DNA from: Ustilago trichophora
Lineage: Eukaryota; Basidiomycota; Ustilaginomycetes; Ustilaginales; Ustilaginaceae
DNA length: 64,000 nt
Direction: 5' to 3'
NCBI GenBank assembly: GCA_900323505.1
Contig: OOIN01000013.1
Coordinates: 620,001-684,000 of the forward strand
Shown: piece after piece, positions 55,233-64,000 of the stretch
How the letters are laid out: every line of letters begins with the position of its first letter
Numbering within the stretch: the first letter of the stretch is position 1
Position numbers and translations under genes: made by a program
Notes under the pieces: model-generated
What the model was told of the DNA's origin: nothing
The model's input: the letters and a program-made list of their open reading frames with translations, nothing else
Database searches by the model: none

Positions 55233-56657
55233 ATGGCGGAGGTCAAGACAGAGCCTGACAATGCGGCAGAAGCAAGCGTCGCAGGACCATCTTACGCCAG
55301 CGCTTCGATGCGATCCATTGAGCTTCTCTCGACCCCCACGCTCCCACCACCCTTCGGTCCCTCTTCCGCCTACGCACAAACCTCCCAAGCTCGCAACTGG
55401 CGATTCTCCCCATCCACTCTTTCCAGCATCCGCGCTTCTGGCAACCAAGCCGCTCGAAGACGACTCGAATCCCTATGGAACGAAGAAAACGCCTCAACAT
55501 CGGCTTCCACCAGCATCCCCTTCCTCTCCGTATCCGACGAACTCGCCCTGATCACCTACTACCTCAACAAGGTAACCCAGATCACAAACGCCCTTCGGCT
55601 GCCAGAACTCGTCGAATCGACAGCCATCACCTACGTAAAACGCTTCTACCTCACCAACACTTGCATGGACTTCCACCCGAAAAACATCGTCATCACCTGC
55701 ATCTTTCTCGCCTCCAAAGCCGAGAATTACCCGCTCAATCTCAAAGATTTCGCCCGTAAACTCGCCGGTAAAGCCGCCGGAGACGCTAAAGCAGTAGAGG
55801 AGAATAGAAAGATAGTGCTGGAGCTGGAGTTCCTAGTTTCGCAAAGCTTGAAATTCGAGTATGGCGTCAGGGGAGCTCTGAGAGGGCTGTACGGATTGAT
55901 GCTGGATCTGCAGCAGTCGTTGGACGGTGGACTATTGGGGAGGGAGAAGGTGCACAAGCTGGCAGCGGATGCACATGCAAAATTGGCACAGGCAAGATTG
56001 ACAGATGCCGAATTCATCTATACCCCAAGTCAGATTGCCTTGGCGTGCCTTTGGGCTGTAGAAGGGGGCAAAGAGATCGTCTCGAAATGGTTGGATGTAA
56101 AGGAGTCGCGCGCCCGTACTGTTGCCCTTGGCGCCAAGGCGAGACGTCAAGCGCTGCGAGAGTCGGAAACGGCACGAGCGGCCAAAGCCAAAATTGCACA
56201 GGCTAGACGGACAAAAGGCAAAGCAGGAGCCAAAGCGGCCGAGGACGAACTAGCTGCTGCCTCGTCAAACCCAGCACCAGTGGTGGAATTCGAGGACGAG
56301 TTGATATCGTCCCAACCACTGGGGATGGGAAGGGATGAGTTGGAAAAAGTTCTGGGCGAGATTGAGGCGTTAATCAGCGCGAGGGAGACTGGCGGGTTCA
56401 CAGGAAAAGGAAAGGGTGCGGAGGATGTAGAGAGGGTAAAGGAGATAGATATGCGTCAGAAACAGTGTATGAATCCCGAGAAAGTTCCCGGGAGCAGGTT
56501 GTACAAGAAGAGACAGGCGCAAGAGGAAGGGGCTAGTGGTGGGACCAGTGGCGGGAAGAGGATCAAGCGTGAGAATGGGGTAGATTCGGACGATGATGAC
56601 GATGCGGCGGTGCCTGTGGCTGAAGGGTTTGCTGTCAAGCCTGAACCCAAGGTATGA
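55233..56657 (+). CDS. CCL1: Cyclin H homologue of TFIIH (Ccl1)
   Basis: Cyclin partner of the CDK7/Kin28 kinase in TFIIH, which phosphorylates the RNA polymerase II C-terminal domain. The clean frame is 474 residues from MAEVKTEPDNAAEASVAGPS (55233); the upstream in-frame ATG at 55146 lies in the leader. The conserved start of cyclin H appears as ARNWRFSPSTLSSIR. The cyclin box follows: ELALITYYLNKVTQITNALR, then STAITYVKRFYLTNTCMDFH, PKNIVITCIFLASKAENYPL, and LELEFLVSQSLKFEYGVRGA. The second fold contains FIYTPSQIALACLWAVE. The C-terminal part is a basic/acidic coiled coil (KAKIAQARRTKGKAGAKAAE) and a nuclear-localisation-like KRIKRE with an Asp run. It is longer than animal cyclin H because of this tail. 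Confidence 0.9.
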   Translation: MAEVKTEPDNAAEASVAGPSYASASMRSIELLSTPTLPPPFGPSSAYAQTSQARNWRFSPSTLSSIRASGNQAARRRLESLWNEENASTSASTSIPFLSVSDELALITYYLNKVTQITNALRLPELVESTAITYVKRFYLTNTCMDFHPKNIVITCIFLASKAENYPLNLKDFARKLAGKAAGDAKAVEENRKIVLELEFLVSQSLKFEYGVRGALRGLYGLMLDLQQSLDGGLLGREKVHKLAADAHAKLAQARLTDAEFIYTPSQIALACLWAVEGGKEIVSKWLDVKESRARTVALGAKARRQALRESETARAAKAKIAQARRTKGKAGAKAAEDELAAASSNPAPVVEFEDELISSQPLGMGRDELEKVLGEIEALISARETGGFTGKGKGAEDVERVKEIDMRQKQCMNPEKVPGSRLYKKRQAQEEGASGGTSGGKRIKRENGVDSDDDDDAAVPVAEGFAVKPEPKV

Positions 56658-56824
56658 GCGCAATCGCATCATGTCACTATGTGTGTCAATCTCAACCACA
56701 TTTCACAACCCTGTAAACAAAGACAAAGCCGAGACTACGTGTCTGTCTCTCAAAACGAACAATGACAACCTTGATTGAGCAACACGAGAATCTACAGCAT
56801 CTAATAAACTAAAACCCTTGCGAT
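56658..56824. other. Short convergent spacer CCL1 / GT71 gene A
   Basis: Only 167 bases separate the stop codons of two convergent genes, so their 3' UTRs probably overlap. Confidence 0.6.
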
Positions 56825-59185
56825 CTACTCATCCTCCAACACGGCCTCCTTTACACTCTTGACCTTTGGAATTTTGCTGCGGAACAGATTCTCTGCCTTC
56901 CTTGCGATCCCTTTGATCTCGTCGATGCGGTCGGTCAGATCAAACTGCTTCATGTCGCCCTTGGTATAGTTGCGAATGCACCACTTCTCTTCGTCAAAGA
57001 GGAACTCCCAGGCACCATCGAGAGTGTATGCGTTGGGTTGGATGTAGATCTCATCCGAGAGCACTTTGACGTCGAGGATTCCACCGTTGAACCAAGCGGG
57101 TCTGCCCAACGTCATGGCATCCGCAAGTCCGTCGCCGTTTTGATCTTCAACATCGGCCCCGAGGAAATGGAGTGGATGCTCGGAGCAGAATTCTTCCTCT
57201 TCTTCAAGATCAGACGTCGAAGAAGAGGAAGTAGAAGAGGCCGGGTTGGTGGAGGGTGGATCGTTGGCAGCAAGTAGTGGATTCTCGAGAGGTGCGTCGA
57301 CGGCTTTGGGTTTGGTCTCGGGCTGTCCAGGTTGAATGCCTTCCTTGAAGGGGTTCTCCTCGTCAGAACCTGCAGCTGCAGCGACAGCGTTGCCAGATTC
57401 GTCAAAACTGATGACTGCCGCTTTCTTGTCCCCTTCCTTGACCTCGGCAACACCACCTTCAACACCAGCTTCGGCAGCCTTTGCCTTATCCGCTTTGGCC
57501 TTTGCCTTTTCCGCCGCCGCAATCTTTTCAGCTTTGGTCCTTCTCCTCGTCGTGCCAATCGCCTGCGCATACCTAGGCACAAAGTAGTACGGGAAATTGC
57601 TAAACTCAAACGCCAACCAGAACGTCTCCTTGTCACCCCACCAAATCCTATACGTCGTCTTTTTTCGAATCTCACCCATGTTCTGCCAAGCCGTGAAGAG
57701 CAGAGCCGCAAAAACGTCAGTCTTTCGCTTGTCGACAACAACGATTCCGCTCTCCTGCTCGAAGATTCCCTTCTTCTTCCAAAATTCGCTCTGCGCCAGT
57801 CGAGGCGAAGGTCCACGCAGCGAAAGCTGGTTGTTCATGAATTCTTGAATAATGTCATCGGCTCCCTTGCGAAGATGGTCACGATCGTGGAAAAAGAGTG
57901 TGCCCGTATCGAGGTAGCCAGGTTCCTCAAAGAACTGGTCGGGATTCTCGAGCAGGATCGCATCTGCATCGGCCAGCATGACTTCGGTGAAGTTGGTGGC
58001 GAGCAAGGCGAAAGGCTTGATGGCGAATCCCTGGCGTTCAAGTTGAACCAGATCCGGATCAAAGAGGGCCAGAGATTCGAGGTCAATGCAGCGCACATTG
58101 CGGTAGGTCTTGGTGAGATAGTCGCGGTATTTGGCCGGAAGATCCGAATCGCCATAGTAGTAGAGCTCGATGGGGATGTCGTTGTGATGCTTTTCGCGGA
58201 TGATCGAGATGAACTGCGAGGCAAAGACGGAACCCTTGTAGCCGAGAGACATGACGATTCCACGAGAACCTGGCTGACGGATGGGACCGCGACCGAATGC
58301 ACGAGAGACGAGCTTGGTACGGGTCTCGCCCGTGGCAGCAGAGTACGGAGTGGGCTTGGCTTGAACCGAGGCCTGCCACCACTTTCTCAACTGGTTGATA
58401 CCGGGCACGAATGGCCAGAGCGCCCTTTCCATGCGGTCAAAGTTGGGCAGGGTGGGATGACGGAGTAGATGCGAGTACATTTCTGTCCTCAACCCCATCT
58501 CTGCGAAGCCTGCCTTGTCTCTGGCTCGAACAGGGTGGCTGATCACATGATCGATCCAGCCGTTGAGGAAGACGGCATCGCTCGCCTTGTGAGATGCAAT
58601 CTGTCCGTCAACGCCTCGCTCGACGTGACCAGAAGGAGCGAATAGCAGCCTTGCAGAGACGAGCAGCACGAGTGCCAGCGCCAAGATCGTCTTGTACGAA
58701 GACCAGACGCGCACATTCGATGCAAGCCCTCGACGGCCTTTGCGTGTATAGAGCATGTATCTGAAGGAGGGCAGTCCAAACAGGCCTTTGCCTGCAGTTG
58801 ATGCAGAAGCTGCGTTTCCCTTCTCGTTCTCGTCCGACGCCAGCGAGGCGACATCCGTCTTTGCGTCGTCCGAGAGCAGTGTCGAAGGACGGTGGAGCGA
58901 AGGTCGCTGCTTGGTGCCTTTGCCCTGCGATCCTTTGCTTCGGCTCCAGCCACCGAGAAGCATGGGTTCGTTCTTGTCGCCACCGCCAAAGAGGGTCGGA
59001 GACGAAAGAACAAAGGTTGGAGTCGTGGGTGTGGTGGGATTACGCTCTTTAAGCTGCTGTGCTTGTGTGTCGGGAGCCTGGTTGTAGGAAGCAGCTCGCG
59101 CTGGCTTTGCGGGTCTTGATGAGGGCACGGTCTCATCGACAGAGTTGCCGTTGCTCAGCGGCGCTGGGACGTTGCCCCTGACCAT
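56825..59185 (-). CDS. GT71 (MNN1-like) mannosyltransferase, paralogue A
   Basis: Putative alpha-mannosyltransferase of the Golgi, adding mannose to glycoprotein or glycolipid glycans. The clean frame is 786 residues from MVRGNVPAPLSNGNSVDETV. There is a Ser/Thr/Pro-rich cytosolic tail of about 160 residues and a single signal-anchor helix at about 164-183 (YKTILALALVLLVSARLLFA), giving a type II topology. The GT71 domain begins with GSRGIVMSLGYKGSVFASQF and includes ELYYYGDSDLPAKYRDYL. The metal-binding DXD motif is in EVMLADADAILLENPDQFFE (Asp-Ala-Asp at 406-408), and YLDTGTLFFHDRDHLRKGAD follows. An Ala/Lys-rich insertion (about 570-670) lies before a final conserved part (RPAWFNGGILDVKVL). 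It is divergent from paralogue B at 61884. Confidence 0.88.
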   Translation of the reverse strand: MVRGNVPAPLSNGNSVDETVPSSRPAKPARAASYNQAPDTQAQQLKERNPTTPTTPTFVLSSPTLFGGGDKNEPMLLGGWSRSKGSQGKGTKQRPSLHRPSTLLSDDAKTDVASLASDENEKGNAASASTAGKGLFGLPSFRYMLYTRKGRRGLASNVRVWSSYKTILALALVLLVSARLLFAPSGHVERGVDGQIASHKASDAVFLNGWIDHVISHPVRARDKAGFAEMGLRTEMYSHLLRHPTLPNFDRMERALWPFVPGINQLRKWWQASVQAKPTPYSAATGETRTKLVSRAFGRGPIRQPGSRGIVMSLGYKGSVFASQFISIIREKHHNDIPIELYYYGDSDLPAKYRDYLTKTYRNVRCIDLESLALFDPDLVQLERQGFAIKPFALLATNFTEVMLADADAILLENPDQFFEEPGYLDTGTLFFHDRDHLRKGADDIIQEFMNNQLSLRGPSPRLAQSEFWKKKGIFEQESGIVVVDKRKTDVFAALLFTAWQNMGEIRKKTTYRIWWGDKETFWLAFEFSNFPYYFVPRYAQAIGTTRRRTKAEKIAAAEKAKAKADKAKAAEAGVEGGVAEVKEGDKKAAVISFDESGNAVAAAAGSDEENPFKEGIQPGQPETKPKAVDAPLENPLLAANDPPSTNPASSTSSSSTSDLEEEEEFCSEHPLHFLGADVEDQNGDGLADAMTLGRPAWFNGGILDVKVLSDEIYIQPNAYTLDGAWEFLFDEEKWCIRNYTKGDMKQFDLTDRIDEIKGIARKAENLFRSKIPKVKSVKEAVLEDE

Positions 59186-60454
59186 GATGTGATGAAGCTG
59201 TTCTTGCGATCAGCAAGCGGTGTGCGTCCAGGCTTTGAAGAGCTTACTATGGGATGAAGGGCGAGATGTGCTGGAATTTGAGGGGTCGATGTCCCTCAGT
59301 GAGATGGAGTGTTGGTGGAGGAGAAGCTTGTAGCTCGCTGGAGCTGATGAGGATGTGATAGCGACTGGACAGCAAAGAAGACTCGTCGAGAACGGTGTGA
59401 TAAGTTGGCGGAATTCAGAAAGACAGGGCGTTGCAAGGGCGTCAAGACGGAAAAAAAATAGTGGACGGACGGGAATGAGCATCAAGAGGCATCTCTAGGG
59501 AAGCGCGGAGGCAGGAGACAGTCGGAGCAGTAACTCCAGGCTGGCAACGGCACGGAAAGAGACACGTCCAAGGAAAGCAAGATAGTTGCCTAGGCAGCTT
59601 GCTGCAAAGAGGCAAGTACGGGAAAGTTGCTTCCCACCTGTGCAGCCATGAGCAGGGTTAGTTGGTGTTACTTTCGAACGGACCGAGGAAGAGTTTGACA
59701 GATCTGCAGCGCAGAGGGAAACAGAAAGGAACGGGAAACGCCACGCGAGCATCACCGTCCATCTTTCCATCTTGGTTTGACACGGACGCATTCCAAGACC
59801 GAGCTTTCCGGCACCGACCCATCCTCGCCCCTCCTCCCCAGCACACAGGAACCAGTCACAGGAAACAGCTATCGTACAGCTACTGTACTTGTGACAAGCA
59901 CACTCGCGCTCACCTTGTCGCCATACAGAGTCTAGCGATTCGGGCCGAGTCTTGGCCCTAGTTTACCAAAAGTGCGAGTTGTGTGATACAAAGTAACGCT
60001 GCATTGGAGCCACGGGATGTAAGTAAGACCGAGTTGCATGAATATTTGCAAGAGGCTTCAAGAAGGATCGCAGCAGCAGAGCAGCGGGTGCCACAAAGTG
60101 ACAAGAGGGTCCACAGAATTTCACGCAGTCCAACACCAGACAAGCCAGGATATTCTGTATTCTCTTTGCCAGTCGGTCGGCGAATTTATTCAATTTTCAA
60201 TGATAATTCAATTCGATTTGCAAAAAGAAAGAGGACTGTGCTCTGGAGCCACGTTTTTATTTTATTTTTATCCAATTGGTGCAATTTTTCCACGCTTCTT
60301 CAATCTCCGAGTGGGAACGCGCGCCAGGCTCTCGCAACAGTTGAGACACAAATCAATTCCAAAAAGCTCTTGGCTGTACGACGCTCTGGATCCCACGTGT
60401 GACTTTTTCCTGCCATCAACCACATCGCAACCATCACACAATACTTTTCTTGGA

Positions 60455-60481
60455 TACTGTACAGTACAGTACTGTACTGTA
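60455..60481. repeat. TACAG/CTGTA palindromic array
   Basis: A 27-base array reading CTGTA, two TACAG units, then CTGTA units, self-complementary around its centre. It lies midway between the two GT71 genes. Confidence 0.85.
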
Positions 60482-61057
60482 GCTGCTGTTGCTCTTTCCC
60501 TTGATGTTCGACTCTCTGACGTTGTGATCAGGCTTATGACAGCTCGAACAGAAGCCGCTGACAGGGTCCTTACATTTGACAGACCGGCAAAGAGGGGCGA
60601 AGGCCATGATGATCGCCTGACGCAGGATTCCAGACCGATTGCCCAGAGATAGAGGTGCTGCAGCCACCTGTACGTTACAGATCTCTGCACCTTTTCTTCC
60701 CGTCCCATGCACTCTAGGCACAGAAATGTTAACGTCTCGACCTGTCATCCTAAACCAACACAAGGAACGGTCATCATCGTTTTTCATCGCTTTCTGCAAG
60801 ATCTCTTTCTTCCTATGCTTTGCTTGTCACTGTTGTGCAAAAGACCTGCGGTGACAAGGAAAGGAGGTAGCGGAAGAGGCCATGGTACTGTCATCTGAAG
60901 GTGAATATCCGGCAAGCAGCTTTTGATGCTATCAAGAGCGAGCCGGCGGTTCACACACACTCGTGAGAACCAGCATGATCGACACCGGCACAAGGCGTGA
61001 GAGCGATCGAAACCAGGACAATGCCATTGTCAAGCGTGAGAGAGCGACAGAGAGAGA

Positions 61058-61089
<32 letters not shown>

Positions 61090-61448
61090 GCGGCATATGG
61101 GAAGCCAAGCTCGACAATTCAAGGCTCCGAGGGGTCTCACTCTCGGCGTTGTCCTGTGTATCATGCAGACTAAATTGGCCTCGGCGTCTCCTTCCTTTCT
61201 CTCCTTCTCTTCCTTCCGCTCTTCTTCCTATTTTTTTTTTTTTTTTTTTTATATCTTTTTCTTTTTTCCCTCGAATTTATCCTGCATGTCCTCCAAAAGG
61301 CGCACCTTATCACACCAAATTGACTGCACTGGAATGGACTTGACCGACCAGACTCACTTCCGTGTTCGTCTGGGCTTGGCGCTGCACAGAGAGGCTGTCT
61401 GTGATAACAAAGCACAGAGTGTTGCTCTCGCGCTCGCTGGCTGGTGTT

Positions 61449-61452
<4 letters not shown>

Positions 61453-61498
<46 letters not shown>
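61453..61498. repeat. Poly-T tract, 46 bases
   Basis: Uninterrupted T run about 390 bases upstream of GT71 paralogue B. Frames through it are artefacts, and its length may be inexact. Confidence 0.9.
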
Positions 61499-61499
<1 letters not shown>

Positions 61500-61883
61500 T
61501 CTACAGTACCTCCCGTGTTTCTTCTTTTTCTCATTCACAAACGATCTTTTACTGTCCGCCGAGTGGAGTCCGCAACCCTTTTTTGAATCAAGCTACCGGC
61601 GACCATCTTCCGTTTAGCTGACTCTTGATCCCAATCACCACGAGCCTTGCTTCATCCTCCATCTCCACCACCTTCCCACACATACAGGACATCCCACCCT
61701 GCTCGAAATCATCTCCGTGCGCCCAAAGGACTCCCTAGAGGCAGAACGGGCTCCTCTCTTCACCCCAATATTCGCAATTGATCGCTGTCAGGAGAATCTA
61801 GACAGCAGCACCGACGCAAAGGAGCCAGTAAAAACCCAAGCCCTCTTCCCACTTACGAGAGCGCCCGCTCTTTACAGCACACG

Positions 61884-63686
61884 ATGGTGGTGGCCAACTT
61901 TTCCAACATGCTGGGAGCCCAAAACGGCAAGCCGTGGACCGTCAAACTTCGCGGCATGAGTGGCAAGATCAAAGCCCTATGCCTGCTGGTCTTTGTCGTC
62001 TGGATCATGCGACTTGCGGTACAGCTGCGACCGTCGCTCTCTCCCATGTTTGGCATGCACGTTCGTGCCCTTGATGCAGCTGCGCACGACATTTGGACCG
62101 ATTACATCATGACACATCCCGTTGAGGTCGATGAGAGGTATGGGTTCAGAGAGATGGGTTTTAGAGCACATGCGTATGCGGAGCTCGCAAGGACACATCA
62201 AATTGGAAGGCTGGAGAGGATCGAGGAGAAGATGTGGTCTTTTGCACCCGGGGCTGCGCAGATCAGGAAACAGGCGTTGCAGGTGGATCCTGTGAGCCCG
62301 GCTCAGAAGGATGCGACACGGGTTGCGTCGGTAAGCGTGGAGGCGAGGGTGAAAGCGCAGTTGAAGAAGTCGGGAAGCTTGTCTGCGAACCAGATTTCGG
62401 AGCTGCTCACAGCGGCAGAGCTGGAGGACGAGGCAAGGGGTGGGAAACGACGGGGTATCGTTATGACAGTCTCGCGGTATACGGCCCTCGCAGCGGTCCA
62501 GACCATTACCGTCCTTCGCGAGCTCCATGGCTGCTTGCTGCCAGTCGAGATCTACCACCACACCGACGACGAGTTGCCCGCAGCCTTGGTCGACATGTTT
62601 GAATCCCTCGGGCGTGTCTCCGTACACGACATCGACACTCTTCCTCTCTTCACGGCTGAGCTCGAGGACGATGCTGGACGCTACCCGGGCCTCAAGCAGA
62701 CATGGGAGCGTCAGTCGCTCGCCCTCCTTGCCTCGTCCTTCCAGGAAATCCTCATCGTCGACCCGCAAGTGGTCTTCCTCCAAAACCCGGCGCTCCTCTT
62801 CTCGCATCCCACCTTTGCAAGCACGGGCACCCTCTTCTTCCGTTCCAAGGCGAAACCCGTCGACCGCTCCACCCAATATCTCGTCTCCTTCCTCAAGCGT
62901 CAAATCGACCAAGGCGCACCTTCGCAGCAGCTTGCCGAAAGTGCATTCTTCAGCCACACCATCGGCTCCAGGATGGATATGGATGTGGTAGTCCTCGACA
63001 AGTCTCGTCCTGGAGTGCTTGCTGCGCTGTTTATGAACGCCTGGATGCGACGTAAGATGGTGCGAGCCATGTTCTGGGGTGCCTATCCAAAGATGATGAA
63101 CGAAGGTCTCTGGCTTGCCTTTGAGCTTTCGGACATTGCGTATGCGTTTGAGAACACGTGGCCAGGTGCGATCGGCAGGTTTGAGGGTGAATGGGACGAT
63201 CACTCTCCGCTGCTTTGCTCCCCTCGAACGATCCAGTTCCTCTCTCCTCAGGCAGCGCACCAGAAGCTCTCCCGAAAGTACTTTTCGCTTTTCCAGAAGC
63301 AGAGCTCTTTCAAGAGCAAGAAGAACAAAGGTGCTTACGGTAAGCTGAAGGAGAACGCTGCTGGTGAAAAGCCATTCTGGTTCCACGGTGGATTCTTAGT
63401 CCCCGGACAGACAGAAGAAACGTACTACACCCCCAACGTCTACGCCAGAAACGTACCGCCGTACACAACAGTTGAAGAGGACCAGACAGACTCGGACAAC
63501 TGCCTCTACGGAGCCACCTTGAACAAGCTCAAGGGCACCGCGATCCCATCGACGCTGACAAAGGCCGTCGAAATCGCTCACAATGCGTTCAAGAAGCACC
63601 AGCCTATCCTTGTCTACTACGCACCCATTCCGCAGCTCCAAGTGGAGACATCGAAGAAGGGCAAGAAGAAGGGCAAGAAGGACTAA
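61884..63686 (+). CDS. GT71 (MNN1-like) mannosyltransferase, paralogue B, altered DXD
   Basis: The clean frame is 600 residues from MVVANFSNMLGAQNGKPWTV. It has a short cytosolic tail and one signal-anchor helix (about 30-46, KALCLLVFVVWIMRLAV). It aligns by eye with paralogue A across the whole lumenal part: WTDYIMTHPVEVDERYGFRE versus WIDHVISHPVRARDKAGFAE; GIVMTVSRYTALAAVQTITV; VEIYHHTDDELPAALVDMFE; ASTGTLFFRSKAKP; and GLWLAFELSDIAYAFENTWP. The motif position that is Asp-Ala-Asp in paralogue A reads EILIVDPQVVFLQNPALLF here, with Asp293-Pro-Gln, so the second acidic residue is missing. It lacks the long insertion of paralogue A and ends in a Lys/Gly-rich tail. It may be an enzyme with different metal geometry, or a non-catalytic partner. 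Confidence 0.86.
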   Translation: MVVANFSNMLGAQNGKPWTVKLRGMSGKIKALCLLVFVVWIMRLAVQLRPSLSPMFGMHVRALDAAAHDIWTDYIMTHPVEVDERYGFREMGFRAHAYAELARTHQIGRLERIEEKMWSFAPGAAQIRKQALQVDPVSPAQKDATRVASVSVEARVKAQLKKSGSLSANQISELLTAAELEDEARGGKRRGIVMTVSRYTALAAVQTITVLRELHGCLLPVEIYHHTDDELPAALVDMFESLGRVSVHDIDTLPLFTAELEDDAGRYPGLKQTWERQSLALLASSFQEILIVDPQVVFLQNPALLFSHPTFASTGTLFFRSKAKPVDRSTQYLVSFLKRQIDQGAPSQQLAESAFFSHTIGSRMDMDVVVLDKSRPGVLAALFMNAWMRRKMVRAMFWGAYPKMMNEGLWLAFELSDIAYAFENTWPGAIGRFEGEWDDHSPLLCSPRTIQFLSPQAAHQKLSRKYFSLFQKQSSFKSKKNKGAYGKLKENAAGEKPFWFHGGFLVPGQTEETYYTPNVYARNVPPYTTVEEDQTDSDNCLYGATLNKLKGTAIPSTLTKAVEIAHNAFKKHQPILVYYAPIPQLQVETSKKGKKKGKKD

Positions 63687-64000
63687 GGGTCCGTTGGCAC
63701 TTGTGCTGCTGACGTTGTTCTGTGTTTCTTGTATTTTATTTTGGTTTTCTGTCATCAATACACTCTCTCCACTTGTCTTACTTCATGCTGTGTACGTGGC
63801 GAGGGCTTCCAAAGCCAGCCACACTTCTTTTTTGAGTGTTGGCTCAGAGGCGAAAAGACATCTCCGCCGATCCCCGATCCTACTCCACGCTGATCCGCTG
63901 CCTCCTGATCGGGAAATCCATCGTGAGCTCGGTGACCGGACCTGACCGACAAGCATGCATGAATCCGGTCGTACTCAATCGTGGCACCCTAAACCCCCAA
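63687..64000. other. 3' flank of GT71 paralogue B
   Basis: About 310 bases after the stop codon. T-rich runs suit a 3' UTR. Nothing else recognised before the window edge. Confidence 0.5.

Larger units (their letters stand above)
59186..61883. promoter_or_regulatory. Divergent region between the two GT71 genes
   Basis: About 2.7 kb that must contain both promoters. It holds a TACAG/CTGTA palindrome (60455-60481), a partial copy near 59873-59888, an AG run (61047-61090), T runs (61231-61250 and 61453-61498) and a CA/TC-rich leader toward gene B. Short frames are low-complexity. No RNA gene recognised. Confidence 0.5.

Noticed and set aside
57332..58468. 378-codon plus-strand frame
   Set aside because: Antisense to GT71 paralogue A; no independent motif.
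61977..63386. 469-codon minus-strand frame
   Set aside because: Antisense to GT71 paralogue B.
1..64000. tRNA genes and protein-coding transposons
   Set aside because: A scan by eye for B-box sequences with matching acceptor stems, and for transposase or reverse-transcriptase motifs, found none that held up. A dedicated search could still find a diverged copy.

Overview
The window looks like nuclear DNA of a smut fungus (Ustilaginomycotina; an Ustilago/Sporisorium/Pseudozyma-type genome). This is an inference from: moderately GC-rich coding DNA with few, GT-AG introns; long serine/proline/glutamine-rich disordered arms on regulators; a dispersed 118-nt basidiomycete-type 5S rRNA gene; and protein matches judged from memory, since no search was possible. 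No virus, plasmid, CRISPR array or intact transposon was seen.

Layout, left to right. 0-7 kb: MPC1 (mitochondrial pyruvate carrier subunit, three exons, minus) is divergent from a long Zn(II)2Cys6 transcription factor. 7-12 kb: two small-subunit ribosomal protein genes, RPS0 (minus) and RPS2 (plus), stand head to head, followed by ATP17 (F1Fo-ATP synthase subunit f). 12-22 kb: a DNA polymerase kappa gene (minus), the autophagy protease ATG4 (plus) and the histone chaperone NAP1 (minus). 22-26 kb is non-coding as far as I can see. 26-36 kb: a CRZ1-like C2H2 calcium/calcineurin-type regulator, a 5S rRNA gene, and a GNAT acetyltransferase whose domain is interrupted by about 2 kb. 36-42 kb: RPL39 with a 1.2-kb intron, a peroxisomal 2,4-dienoyl-CoA reductase (SPS19-like, C-terminal SRL), and KU70. 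42-50 kb: an HSL-type alpha/beta hydrolase, a GT90/CAP10-like glycosyltransferase and an SH3-TBC RabGAP. 50-55 kb is a second gene-poor stretch. 55-64 kb: cyclin H (CCL1) and a divergent pair of GT71/MNN1-like mannosyltransferase paralogues.

The genes are mostly independent housekeeping loci. Shared themes are translation (RPS0, RPS2, RPL39, 5S), mitochondrial energy supply (MPC1, ATP17), DNA repair (polymerase kappa, Ku70) and secretory glycosylation (GT90 and two GT71 proteins).

Two window-wide patterns matter. First, at least eight conserved genes are split among reading frames by single-base shifts, many next to short homopolymers, while the other genes are clean; I read this as sequence error rather than gene decay. 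Second, a palindromic motif built from TACAG and CTGTA units recurs in intergenic DNA at several unlinked places and is not explained by any gene.
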